From Actinacidiphila paucisporea (GTDB lineage: Bacteria; Actinomycetota; Actinomycetes; Streptomycetales; Streptomycetaceae), in NCBI RefSeq assembly GCF_900142575.1, contig NZ_FRBI01000019.1, positions 1 to 64,000 on the forward strand: DNA of 64,000 nucleotides, in the 5' to 3' direction. The notes under the pieces were generated by a model that searched no databases, was not told the DNA's origin, and was given only the letters and a program-made list of their open reading frames with translations. Position numbers and translations under genes: made by a program. Below, in pieces: positions 14,638-23,093 of the stretch; position 1 is the first letter of the stretch, and each line of letters opens with the position of its first letter.

Positions 14638-15540
14638 TCAGCGGTCCGTGAGCAGTCCGGCGCGGAGCTTGGTGAGGGTGCGGGTGAGGAGACGGGAGAC
14701 GTGCATCTGGGAGTAGCCGAGCTGCTCGCCGATCTCGGCCTGGGTCATCTCCTGGCCGAAGCGGAGCCGGAGAAGGGTGCGTTCGCGTTCGTCGAGCTTG
14801 CCGAGCAGGGGGGCGAGGGACTGGAAGTCCTCGATGAGCTCCATGGCGGGGTCGCACGCGCCGAGGGTCTCGGCGTAGGAGCGGCCGGTGTCGGAGCCGG
14901 CGTCCTCGGAGTCGGTGGTGGGCAGGTCGATGCTGCCGGCCGTGTAGCCGTTGGAGGCGACCAGGCCCTCGATGACCTCCTCCTGGCTGAGTTCGAGATA
15001 GGCGGCCAGCTCCGCGACGCTGGGCGGGGAGTCCAGGACGGCGGTGAGGTGGTCGCGGGCCTTCGCCAGCTCCACCCGCAGCTCCTGGAGCCTGCGGGGG
15101 ACGTGGACGGCCCAGGTGGTGTCGCGGAAGAAGCGCTTCATCTCGCCGACGATGTACGGCACGGCGAAGGTGGTGAACTCCACCTCGCGCGACAGCTCGA
15201 ACCGGTCGATGGCCTTGATCAGCCCGATCGTGCCGACCTGGAGGATGTCGTCCCACTCCTCGGGGCCACGGCCCCGGAAGCGCCGGGCGCTGAAATGGAC
15301 CAGCGACATGTTCATCTCGATCAGGGTGTTCCGCGCGTACGCGTACTCGGCGGTGCCCTCTTCCAGGTCCTGCAGGCGGTCGAAGAACACCTTCGACAGC
15401 GACCGCGCGTCCCGCGGAGCGACCTTGCCGGCATCCTCGATCCACGGCAGCTCGCCGACGTGTGCGGCACCGGGAGCGGTCGGCGAGGGGGACGGGGCCG
15501 GTGCGGTGGAGATTCCTGCGGGCTGAGCGGATACGGTCAC
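14638..15540 (-). CDS. SigB/SigF-type alternative sigma factor
   Basis: A 300-residue sigma-70 group 3 factor. Region 2 is visible as NTLIEMNMSLVHFSARRFRGRGPEEWDDILQVGTIGLIKAIDRFELSREVEFTTFAVPYIVGEMKRFFRD, followed by region 3 (SVAELAAYLELSQEEV) and region 4 (LLRLRFGQEMTQAEIGEQLGYSQMHVSRLLTRTL). The N-terminal 50 residues are an Ala/Pro-rich extension. Such factors drive osmotic and general stress responses and development in Streptomyces and are held by anti-sigma factors. GTG 15540 has AAGGG 9 nt upstream. A promoter of the type recognised by this sigma family lies 38-62 bp upstream, suggesting autoregulation. Confidence 0.92.
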   Translation of the reverse strand: MTVSAQPAGISTAPAPSPSPTAPGAAHVGELPWIEDAGKVAPRDARSLSKVFFDRLQDLEEGTAEYAYARNTLIEMNMSLVHFSARRFRGRGPEEWDDILQVGTIGLIKAIDRFELSREVEFTTFAVPYIVGEMKRFFRDTTWAVHVPRRLQELRVELAKARDHLTAVLDSPPSVAELAAYLELSQEEVIEGLVASNGYTAGSIDLPTTDSEDAGSDTGRSYAETLGACDPAMELIEDFQSLAPLLGKLDERERTLLRLRFGQEMTQAEIGEQLGYSQMHVSRLLTRTLTKLRAGLLTDR

Positions 15541-15577
15541 GTCATCACCCTTCGAGTGTCGGCTGCTCGCCGCGCGT

Positions 15578-15602
15578 CTACCCCCGGTCGCTCGCGTCAC
15601 AC
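15578..15602 (-). promoter_or_regulatory. SigB-type promoter upstream of the sigma factor gene
   Basis: On the minus strand GTGT (15599-15602) is followed after exactly 15 nt by GGGTAG (15578-15583). This fits the GNNT-N14-16-GGGTA(C/T) pattern known for Streptomyces SigB-family promoters except at the last base. It lies directly upstream of a gene for that sigma family. Confidence 0.6.
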
Positions 15603-15681
15603 CCCCTCTTTGGCAACCGCCGACACCCGGCCGGTCGCGGCGCAGGACAGCGGAGCAGTACGCCGGGTGACACAGGCGCCC

Positions 15682-16701
15682 CTACCGCCAGGGATCGAGA
15701 GCGTGCTTGCCCCGGCTCCGGCCGGCTTCGAGCTCCCGCAGCACTGCCGGCCCCTGGGCCAGCGGGTGCACGTGGGGGGTGCCGGGCGGGTACACGCCCC
15801 GGGCGACGAGGGCGCCGATCTCGGCGATCAGCGGCAGGTAGAGCGACGGGGCCTCGGCCGCCAGCGCACCGATGTGCAGGCCCTTGATCTGGGCCCGATG
15901 GGTGAAGACCAGGTCGTGCGTGGTCACGGCGGCGTCGCCGGAAGCGGCGCCGAAGACGACCACCCGTCCGGTGAAGGGTCGGGTGACAGCCAGGCTGACC
16001 TCGAACGTGGCCTGTCCCACCGATTCCAGGACCAGGTCGACCCCGCCGGTCAGGCGGGTGATCTCCGCGGCCAGATCGGGGCGCCGGCTGTCCAGGACCT
16101 CTACGGGGCCGAGCGCCCTGACGGTGTCGTGCTTGGCCGGCGAGGCCGTCGCGATCACCCGCGCACCGTAGTGGCGGGCGAGGCGGACCGCGGCCTGCCC
16201 CACGCCGCCGGCCGCGGCATGGACCAGCACCGTCTCACCGGCCCTGACCTGGCCCAGCGGTTTCAGCGCCGCCAAGGCGGTGGCCCAGTTCAGCACCATG
16301 CCGAGAGCCTCGGCGTCGCTCCAGCCGGCAGGGACGGGGAGGGCACCCGTGGCCGGCATCGTCATGTACTGCGCGAAGGCGCCCGGCCCGGTGCCGACGA
16401 CATGGGTGCCGGGTGGGAGCGGGCTCGCGACGCCCGGGCCGACTCCCACGATCTCGCCGGCTGCTTCGAAGCCCGCCACGTAAGGCGCCCGCGGACCGCC
16501 TCCGTAAGTCCCCCGCGCCTGCATGGCGTCGGCGAAGTTGACCCCCGCGGCGCCCACGCGGATCAGGTAGTCGCCGGGCCCCGCGGCGGGGCGGGGCTGA
16601 TCGGCCGTGAGGGCCAGGTCACCCGGCCCGCGGTGTGACCGCTGCACCAGTGCCAGTACCGTCTGCGTCTGCTCAGCGGATTGCCGCTCGTCGATCTCCA
16701 T
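15682..16701 (-). CDS. Quinone-oxidoreductase-like medium-chain dehydrogenase
   Basis: A 339-residue zinc-free MDR protein, expected to use NADPH to reduce quinones or enones. The GroES-like half has VGAAGVNFADAMQARGTYGGGPRAPYVAGFEAAGEIVGVG, and the Rossmann half has TVLVHAAAGGVGQAAVRLARHYGARVIATAS. No zinc-ligand Cys cluster is present. The start at 16701 has no Shine-Dalgarno sequence but sits 7 nt after a -10-like element of a MerR-type promoter, suggesting a leaderless mRNA. The MerR gene lies just upstream on the same strand and probably activates it. Confidence 0.88.
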   Translation of the reverse strand: MEIDERQSAEQTQTVLALVQRSHRGPGDLALTADQPRPAAGPGDYLIRVGAAGVNFADAMQARGTYGGGPRAPYVAGFEAAGEIVGVGPGVASPLPPGTHVVGTGPGAFAQYMTMPATGALPVPAGWSDAEALGMVLNWATALAALKPLGQVRAGETVLVHAAAGGVGQAAVRLARHYGARVIATASPAKHDTVRALGPVEVLDSRRPDLAAEITRLTGGVDLVLESVGQATFEVSLAVTRPFTGRVVVFGAASGDAAVTTHDLVFTHRAQIKGLHIGALAAEAPSLYLPLIAEIGALVARGVYPPGTPHVHPLAQGPAVLRELEAGRSRGKHALDPWR

Positions 16702-16708
16702 GGGGGGA

Positions 16709-16740
16709 ACGTAGGAGCCTCCCACTTGTGTCAAGGTCAA
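16709..16740 (-). promoter_or_regulatory. MerR-type promoter with 20-bp spacer
   Basis: On the minus strand TTGACC (16735-16740) and CTACGT (16709-16714) are separated by 20 bp, the over-long spacer typical of promoters twisted into shape by MerR activators. The spacer contains CTTG-ACA-CAAG. The -10 ends 7 nt before the oxidoreductase ATG. Confidence 0.55.
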
Positions 16741-16747
16741 GCGGCGG

Positions 16748-17113
16748 TCATCGGCCCGTGCGGCGGGCCTCGCGCAGGTAGGCGTCGAGCGCGGCCCGCT
16801 GACCGCTGAGAACAGCGATCCGAGCGTCGAGCCGGTCACGGTGGCTCTGCACCTCGTGCAGGAAATCCGCGCACACCGCGTCCCCGCCGGCACCGGCCCC
16901 GTCACCGCCGCGCGGCAGCACTTGCCTGATCAGCCGTACGGGCAGCCCGGACTCCAGCAGCGAGCGGATGACGAGCACCCGGTCGAGGGTGGACGGGCAG
17001 TAGTCGCGGAAGCCGTTGCCGCACCGGCCGGGGACGATCAGGCCCTCGTCCTCGTAGTGCCGCAACGATCTCGCACTCACTGCGCTGGCTCTGGCGGCCT
17101 CACCGATCCTCAC
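16748..17113 (-). CDS. MerR-family regulator
   Basis: A 121-residue protein starting with the MerR winged helix (VRIGEAARASAVSARSLRHYEDEGLIVPGR) followed by the second helix block (YCPSTLDRVLVIRSLLESGLPVRLIRQVLP) and a dimerisation coiled coil (LHEVQSHRDRLDARIAVLSGQRAAL). GTG 17113 gives the standard N-terminus. Only one Cys lies in the linker, so it does not look like a classical metal sensor. The quinone-oxidoreductase gene follows after 46 bp with a MerR-type promoter, so drug or electrophile sensing is plausible. Confidence 0.88.
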   Translation of the reverse strand: MRIGEAARASAVSARSLRHYEDEGLIVPGRCGNGFRDYCPSTLDRVLVIRSLLESGLPVRLIRQVLPRGGDGAGAGGDAVCADFLHEVQSHRDRLDARIAVLSGQRAALDAYLREARRTGR

Positions 17114-17333
17114 ACCACGACGCAACGTCCCGGCGCAGCGCGATCTTCCGCCCCCGACCGGCGACCCGGCGGTACGGCCGGGCACCGGCAAGGGCGGGGG
17201 CGCGCAGCCGTGCCGCGGCGGCCCGGCGGCGCGCGCCATCACCCGGTCGTACCACTGCGGTGGCCGCAAGCCGCGGACGGGGCTTGGATGGTGGTGTCCG
17301 CCGCAGTGTCCTTCTGGCGAGAGGTCTGCTGCC

Positions 17334-19409
17334 GTGCCCAACAGGCCTTCGAAGCCGGCGTCAGGCCGGGAGAGCCTGAACGACGCGGTCATCGACGCCG
17401 TCTTCTCCCAGTCCCCTGCGGGGCTCCAGCTCTTCGACCCCGAACTCCGGCTGGTGCGCGTCAACACCGCGGCACGGCGGATCCGGGACTTCCCCGTCGA
17501 CCAGTATCTCGGCTGCGGCCTGGGCGAGGTGCTGCGGTCGTTCGACGTCAGGGACTCAGCAGCCGTCGAGCGGGCCGTGGCGGGCGTGCTGGAGAGCGGA
17601 CGGCCGGTCCTGGACCTGCGGATCCGGGCGCGGACCCGGTCGGACTCCCCGATCGAGGCGGTCGGGTCGCTGGCCGTCTTCCGCCTCCGCGACGACGCTT
17701 CCGGCTCGGTGCTCGGAGTCGCGATCTCCGTGACGGACATCACCCGGCGGGTCCGCGCCGAAGAAGGGCTGCGGCTGCTGAACGAGGCCGCCGTGCGCGT
17801 GGGAACGACCCTCGACATGTTCCGCACCGCGGCCGAATTCTGCGACCTGGCGGGGGAGAGGCTCGCCGACACCGTGGCCGTCGACATCTTCGACTCCGTC
17901 ATCCGGGGGCAGGCTCCCACGCCGGCGGCAATGGACGGGACCGCCGAACTGCGCAGGGCCGGCTTCCGGTCCGCCCACAGCGACCAAGGAGTGCCGGCGG
18001 TCGGCGAGATCACCCTCTACCGCTCCGACACGCCCCACCGTGACGTGCTGGCCACCCTCGCGCCCCGTCTTTTCCGCGAGGTCCGGCCGGATGCGCCGTG
18101 GCTCGCGTCGCCCAGCGACCGCAGGTACGCCCGCATTCGCGAGGCGGGCGTCCACTCCATGATCATCGCACCGCTCCGGGCGCGTGGCGTCGTCCTCGGA
18201 CTCGCGTCGTTCTACCGGTGGCGCGACCCGAGGGCCTTCGACCGCGAGGACCTGGCGCTCGTCGAGCAGCTGACCGGATGCGCTGCCCTGTGCCTGGACA
18301 ACGCCCGGCTCTACGGACGTGAGCGCTCGGTCGCGAGGATCGTGCAGCGTGACCTGCGCGAACCGAAGACGGCCGAGGTGGCCGCGCTGGACCTGGCCCA
18401 CAGCTATCTGCCGGCCGGCGCGGGCGGCGGCTGGTTCGACGTCATCCCGCTGGCGGGTGCCCGCGTCGCACTGGTGGCGGGTGACGCCGTCCTTCCCGCC
18501 GACGACGCCCTGGCCTTCACCAGCGAGCTCCGTGCCGCGAGCGAAGCCCTCTCCGATCTCGGCCTCACCCCTGACGAGATCCTCGAACGGCTGCACGGCC
18601 TGTCCAGCCGCCCGCGCCCCGCCATGTCGAAGGAGCTCGGCGGCGCCTCGGACACCTGGGCTGCGGCGACCTGCCTGTACATCGTCTACGACCCGGTGAC
18701 GCGGCTTTGCGCGGCAGCCAGCGCCGGGCACCCGGCCCCCGCCCTCCTGCACGCCGACGGCGGCCACGAGACGCTCCACGTCCCGGTGGGGCCGCCCTTG
18801 GGGCACGGCATGGCGCACTACGAGGTCACCGAGCAGGAACTGCCCGAGGGCAGCGTCCTGGTGCTGCACAACGCGGCACTGCCGCTGGACGCGGACCGGA
18901 CCGGGCGCCTGCAGCGGATGCTGACCAGCCCGCACACGACCTTCCAGAGCGCCTGCGACGCCGCCGTCGAGCAGATGGCCCCCGAGCAGCCGGACCGCGA
19001 CGTCTACCTGCTGGCGGCCCGTACGCGCGCGCTCAGTGCCGAGCAGACGAACGCGTGGACCCTTCCCCACACCCCCGAGGCGGTCTCCCGCGCCCGCGAG
19101 CTGGCCTCTCGCCAACTCGCCGACTGGGGCATCGGGGAACTGGCCGACAGCGCCGTCCTCGTCGTCAGCGAGCTGGTGACCAACGCCGTACGCTACGCCA
19201 CCGGTCCGATCCACCTCAGACTCCTCCGCGACGGCACGCTCACCTGCGAGGTGACCGACGACAGCAGTACCGCCCCGCAGCTCCGCCGCGCGCTGGAAAC
19301 CGACGAGAACGGCCGGGGCCTGTTCATCACCGCGCGGCTCACCCAGCGCTGGGGAGTCCGGCGAGCGGGCCGGGGCAAGACCATCTGGGCCGAGATGGCC
19401 GACACCTGA
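17334..19409 (+). CDS. PAS-GAF-SpoIIE(pseudophosphatase)-HATPase signalling protein
   Basis: A 691-residue protein. Domains in order: PAS (about 18-140), GAF (about 145-328), SpoIIE/PP2C-like (about 345-562) and a RsbW-like HATPase (about 575-691). The kinase part looks functional: SELVTNAVRYA (N box, 612-622) and DENGRGL (657-663). The phosphatase part is degenerate: the GGD motif reads GGGWFD (364-369), GHG after GD383-384 is replaced by LPA, and the YTDG motif reads LHNAAL (511-516). It may therefore bind but not dephosphorylate its partner. GTG 17334 has GAGAGG 9 nt upstream. Proteins of this layout usually control an anti-anti-sigma factor. Confidence 0.85.
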   Translation: MPNRPSKPASGRESLNDAVIDAVFSQSPAGLQLFDPELRLVRVNTAARRIRDFPVDQYLGCGLGEVLRSFDVRDSAAVERAVAGVLESGRPVLDLRIRARTRSDSPIEAVGSLAVFRLRDDASGSVLGVAISVTDITRRVRAEEGLRLLNEAAVRVGTTLDMFRTAAEFCDLAGERLADTVAVDIFDSVIRGQAPTPAAMDGTAELRRAGFRSAHSDQGVPAVGEITLYRSDTPHRDVLATLAPRLFREVRPDAPWLASPSDRRYARIREAGVHSMIIAPLRARGVVLGLASFYRWRDPRAFDREDLALVEQLTGCAALCLDNARLYGRERSVARIVQRDLREPKTAEVAALDLAHSYLPAGAGGGWFDVIPLAGARVALVAGDAVLPADDALAFTSELRAASEALSDLGLTPDEILERLHGLSSRPRPAMSKELGGASDTWAAATCLYIVYDPVTRLCAAASAGHPAPALLHADGGHETLHVPVGPPLGHGMAHYEVTEQELPEGSVLVLHNAALPLDADRTGRLQRMLTSPHTTFQSACDAAVEQMAPEQPDRDVYLLAARTRALSAEQTNAWTLPHTPEAVSRARELASRQLADWGIGELADSAVLVVSELVTNAVRYATGPIHLRLLRDGTLTCEVTDDSSTAPQLRRALETDENGRGLFITARLTQRWGVRRAGRGKTIWAEMADT

Positions 19410-19615
19410 CGGACGGTCCGGCCGCGCCGACGGGGCGGAGCCGCTCTTCCCGCCCGTCGACGAGGGGCGCTGACGTGGCGCTTATCCGCTGTATATCCGG
19501 ACGTATCACGATGGTGGCCGAGGCAGCCGCCGCAGCATCGCGGGGGCGGGGGACCGGCGGCGAGGCCCGGTGCCCGGCGGTGGCGGCCCGGACGGCGCAG
19601 GCGAAGGAGCCATGC

Positions 19616-20800
19616 ATGATCGGGTACGAGATCGAGATCAGCCTTCCCGTCACCGACGCGGCGGGGAAGAAGATCAGCGGGGACACCAAACTGGCGGAGA
19701 CCACCGCCCGGCACCCGGACGGCCCCACGGGGAAGCCCTTCTTCCGGGTGGTCTCGGACACCCGGAGCCTGCCGAACCGGACGAAGTACTCCAACCTGGA
19801 GTTCGTCACCAAGCCCTGGTCCGTCGTCGGCGACGGTCACACGAGCGGTCCCGCGGCGCTTCTGGACACCCTCCAGCGGATCCGGACGGTCCGGGACGCC
19901 TTCTACCACGCCAAGGAGGGAACGCTGAGCGGCTCGGCCGGCGGGCTCCTCCAGACGCTGCCCGCAGGCAAGGGCGCCCGGTTCGCACCGAACAACGGGT
20001 ACAGGGAAGTGGCAGGGACCGCCGGCAACGGCGACGGTCTCTTCGTCCACTACTCGGTGGGCGTGCCGCTCGCCGGCATGGCGACCTTCTTCGACCGGTT
20101 GCGCCCGGCCGTCCCGTCGCGCGAGGGCGCCTACCTGCCCGACGCCCGGCACCGGCTGCACCAGGCGCACAGCTTCGCCGAGAACGCCGCCGACGCGTTC
20201 GTGCCCCGGGGCCCCGCGGCACCGGCGAAGGGGGCGGACGGTTTCCTCAGCGCGAAGGCCAGGCACCGCCGAGAGGTGCTCGGCTATCTCCAGCTGCTGT
20301 ACATGCAGGTGACCGCGTTCGCCGACCACGCCGACGAGCTCGAGAGCGGCGGTGCCGACGCGGGCATCAAGAACAGGACCGTGGTGCTCAGCCGCGCGCC
20401 GCTCGCCGAGGTCCACGCCCGCCTGGACCCCGTGGTGCAGACCGCCCTGCGCAACAACCACGACGCGCTCACCACCATGCTCGCCGACGAGTACCACGAG
20501 AAGGGCCGGGGCCAGCGGCAGCGGACGTTCTACGACACCGCCTTCCGCAAAATCGACGGCGATCCCGTCGTCCTGCTCGACTACACCAAGGCGGCATTCA
20601 CCGGTGAGGTGTCCATCCCGCAGCAGAGCGTCTTCGGCGGCATGCGCCAGATATCCCCCCATGTGGAGGAGGAGGCGGTGATGGTGCCCTTCGAGATCCG
20701 GACCTTCGGTGCGGTGATGAAGTCCTGGGACGAGGTGACGGCCGACCTCAAGGACCTCTGCGAGTGGGTCCAGAGCTCGTACGAACTCGGCATGGCCTGA
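19616..20800 (+). CDS. Unknown 394-residue protein with amidoligase-like N-terminal pattern
   Basis: I do not recognise a firm family. The start GYEIEIS, followed about 45 residues later by FFRVVSDTRSLPN and then SNLEFVTKPW, resembles the spaced Glu motifs of the glutamine-synthetase/amidoligase fold (G-x-E-x-E then D-x-S then E-(F/L)-V). The middle (HRLHQAHSFAENAADAF) and C-terminal part (LKDLCEWVQSSYELGMA) are helical, with no membrane segment or signal peptide. AAGGAG sits 6 nt before ATG 19616; an overlapping ATG at 19612 is out of frame. It stands alone between a signalling protein and a LysR gene. Possible roles include peptide ligation or an effector; both are speculative. Confidence 0.6.
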   Translation: MIGYEIEISLPVTDAAGKKISGDTKLAETTARHPDGPTGKPFFRVVSDTRSLPNRTKYSNLEFVTKPWSVVGDGHTSGPAALLDTLQRIRTVRDAFYHAKEGTLSGSAGGLLQTLPAGKGARFAPNNGYREVAGTAGNGDGLFVHYSVGVPLAGMATFFDRLRPAVPSREGAYLPDARHRLHQAHSFAENAADAFVPRGPAAPAKGADGFLSAKARHRREVLGYLQLLYMQVTAFADHADELESGGADAGIKNRTVVLSRAPLAEVHARLDPVVQTALRNNHDALTTMLADEYHEKGRGQRQRTFYDTAFRKIDGDPVVLLDYTKAAFTGEVSIPQQSVFGGMRQISPHVEEEAVMVPFEIRTFGAVMKSWDEVTADLKDLCEWVQSSYELGMA

Positions 20801-20904
20801 GCCGGCCGGCGCCGTCGCGCCTCCCCGGCGACGAGGCGGCCGGATCTCCCCGGTGACGGGAGCGGTCCGGGAGCGGGCGGACCTCCGCCGCGGCCGGGCG
20901 CGGC

Positions 20905-21780
20905 TCAGAGTTCGAGGTAGGACAGCAGCTCGCGGGCGGCCGGGCTGTGCCGGCCGTCGGAGGGGAGAGCGACCGAGACCTCCCAGGCCTGGTCCTCCTG
21001 GCCCTTCAGGGGGACCACCGCGAGCGGCGCCGCCTGCTCCTTGCGGGAGATCGGCTGCGGTACCACCGCGATGCCGAGCCCGTGCCGCACCATGTCGATC
21101 AGCGTGTGCACGTCGTAGACCTCGACGCCGACCCGGCGGGGCGTGCCGCTCGCCGCGAAGGCGCGGTCGGTCAGCCGCCTGGCACCCCAGTCCTGGTGCC
21201 AGTCCACGAACGTCTCGTCCGCCAACTGCCTCCACTCCACGAACGGCGCGCCCGCCAGCCGGTGCTCGGGGCCGCACAGCAGCACCATCGGCTCGCTGGT
21301 CAGCGGCAGCAGCCGTACCCCGTCCGGCGGCGGCCCCGGCAGCGTGATGAAGGCGAGGTCGAGCCGCCCGTCGGCGACGTCCTGCGCCATCACCGCGGAC
21401 CCGGCCTGCCGCAGCCTGATCTCCACGTTGCCGTGCTCGGCACGGAAGCGGGCCAGCAGCGCGCCCACGTCGACGTTGACGCACTGCTCGGTGCCCACCG
21501 CCAGGCTGCCGCGCAGCAGCCCCTGCACCGCGGCGACCGCGTCGCCCGCCGCCCGGGCCGCGGCCAGCGTGCGGGTCGCCTCGGCCAGCAGCGCCCGCCC
21601 GGCGCCGGTCAGTTCGACGCTGCGAGTGGTCCGGGTGAACAGCGCGGCGCCCAACTCGCGCTCCAGGGCGCGTACCGACGCCGACAGCCCCGACTGGGAC
21701 ACCACCATCCGCTGGGCCGCCCGCGTGAAGTGCCGCTCCTCGGCGACGGCGACGAAGTACTCGAGTTGCCGCAGTTCCAT
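20905..21780 (-). CDS. LysR-family regulator
   Basis: A 291-residue LTTR. The N-terminal HTH is MELRQLEYFVAVAEERHFTRAAQRMVVSQSGLSASVRALERELGAALF (residues 1-48), followed by the periplasmic-binding-like sensor domain (LAVGTEQCVNVDVGALLARF to the C-terminus). It is divergent from an aldo/keto reductase gene across 127 bp, the standard LysR arrangement for control of the neighbour and itself. No ribosome-binding site is obvious before ATG 21780. The inducer is unknown. Confidence 0.92.
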   Translation of the reverse strand: MELRQLEYFVAVAEERHFTRAAQRMVVSQSGLSASVRALERELGAALFTRTTRSVELTGAGRALLAEATRTLAAARAAGDAVAAVQGLLRGSLAVGTEQCVNVDVGALLARFRAEHGNVEIRLRQAGSAVMAQDVADGRLDLAFITLPGPPPDGVRLLPLTSEPMVLLCGPEHRLAGAPFVEWRQLADETFVDWHQDWGARRLTDRAFAASGTPRRVGVEVYDVHTLIDMVRHGLGIAVVPQPISRKEQAAPLAVVPLKGQEDQAWEVSVALPSDGRHSPAARELLSYLEL

Positions 21781-21907
21781 GATTGAGAAATCTAGTCGAT
21801 GAATCCATCCGCTTTCTTCTATTGGACGGTTCACCGCGATCCGGGCCAGCATGGTCCGGTGGTGGCCGTACGGCCACCGGACGGGCCGCCTCAGAAGGAG
21901 CATCACC

Positions 21908-22942
21908 GTGGAGTACCGCAACCTCGGCCGCAGCGGATGCGCTGTCTCCGCCCTGTGCCTCGGCACCATGACCTTCGGTGCCGAGTCGGACGAGAAGACC
22001 GCCTTCGCCCAGCTCGACCGCTTCGTGGAGGCCGGCGGCACCTTCATCGACACCGCCGACGTCTACAGCGCGGGCCGCTCGGAGGAGATCGTCGGCCGCT
22101 GGCTCGCCGACCGCCCGGCCGACATCACCGACCAGGTGGTGATCGCCACCAAAGGCCGCTTCCCGATGGGCCCCGGCCCCAACGACGCCGGCCTGTCCCG
22201 GCGGCACCTCGACCGCGCCCTGACCGCCTCGCTGCGCCGGCTCGGCGTGGACTCGGTCGACCTCTACCAGGTGCACTCCTGGGACCCGCTGACCCCGGTC
22301 GAGGAGACGCTGCGCTTCCTGGACGACGCGGTCCGCCAGGGCCGTATCCACTACGTGGGCCTGTCGAACTACACCGGCTGGCAGCTCCAGAAGGCCGTCG
22401 ACACCGCCGACTTCCGCGGCCTGGCCCGCCCGGTCACCCTGCAGCCGCAGTACAGCCTGCTCAGCCGGGAGATCGAGTGGGAGATCACCCCGGCGTGCGA
22501 GTCCGAGGGCCTGGGCCTGCTGCCCTGGAGCCCCCTCGGCGGCGGCTGGCTCACCGGCAAGTACCGCCGCGACGCGCGGCCCACCGGCGCCACCCGCCTC
22601 GGCGAGAACCCCGACCGCGGCGTGGAGGCGTACGACCGGCGGGCCGCCGTGGCGCGCACCTGGGCCGTGGTGGACGAGGTCCAGGCGGTCGCGGAGGAGA
22701 CCGGCGCCACGATGGCGCAGGTCGCGCTGGCCTGGCTGCTCGACCGCCCGGCGGTCACCTCCGTCATCCTCGGCGCCCGCACCGTCGAGCAGCTCGACGA
22801 CAATCTCGGCTCCGCCGGCCTGCGGCTGACCGCCGAGCAGACCGCCCGGCTGGACCGGGCCAGCGACCCGGGTGCCGCGGACTACCCGTACGGAGTCCCC
22901 GGGGTGGACCAGCGCTCCCGGCGCATCGAGGGCGGCCGCTGA
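21908..22942 (+). CDS. Aldo/keto reductase (YajO/Tas-like)
   Basis: A 344-residue AKR with VEYRNLGRSGCAVSALCLGTMTFGAE, the catalytic Asp-Tyr segment TFIDTADVYSAGRSEEIVGRWL, the Lys in IATKGRFPMGPGPND, DLYQVHSWDPLTPVEETL (catalytic His), and SVILGARTVEQLDDNL for NADP binding. GTG 21908 has AGAAGGAG 7 nt upstream. The divergent LysR gene suggests inducible expression. Substrate unknown. Confidence 0.9.
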   Translation: MEYRNLGRSGCAVSALCLGTMTFGAESDEKTAFAQLDRFVEAGGTFIDTADVYSAGRSEEIVGRWLADRPADITDQVVIATKGRFPMGPGPNDAGLSRRHLDRALTASLRRLGVDSVDLYQVHSWDPLTPVEETLRFLDDAVRQGRIHYVGLSNYTGWQLQKAVDTADFRGLARPVTLQPQYSLLSREIEWEITPACESEGLGLLPWSPLGGGWLTGKYRRDARPTGATRLGENPDRGVEAYDRRAAVARTWAVVDEVQAVAEETGATMAQVALAWLLDRPAVTSVILGARTVEQLDDNLGSAGLRLTAEQTARLDRASDPGAADYPYGVPGVDQRSRRIEGGR

Positions 22943-23093
22943 CCCGCGCCCCGCCCGGCCGGCCCGGCGGCGTCCCGCGAAGGGGGCGTGCGCCGGGCTG
23001 TGCGCGCCGGCACCGCGCTTCCGCACGCCGCTTACGGCAGGACGGTCGAACCGGATTGAATGGGGTCATTCCGGCCGTCAGCAGGGAGCCCGT

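Noticed and set aside
13918..16638. A 906-codon plus-strand frame
   Set aside because: It is antisense to NAD kinase, the sigma factor and the oxidoreductase, and shows no domain of its own.
19193..23026. A 1277-codon open frame on the minus strand
   Set aside because: It runs antisense through the HATPase protein, the unknown 394-residue gene and the aldo/keto reductase, all of which have motifs and ribosome-binding sites. Long antisense frames are expected at this GC content.
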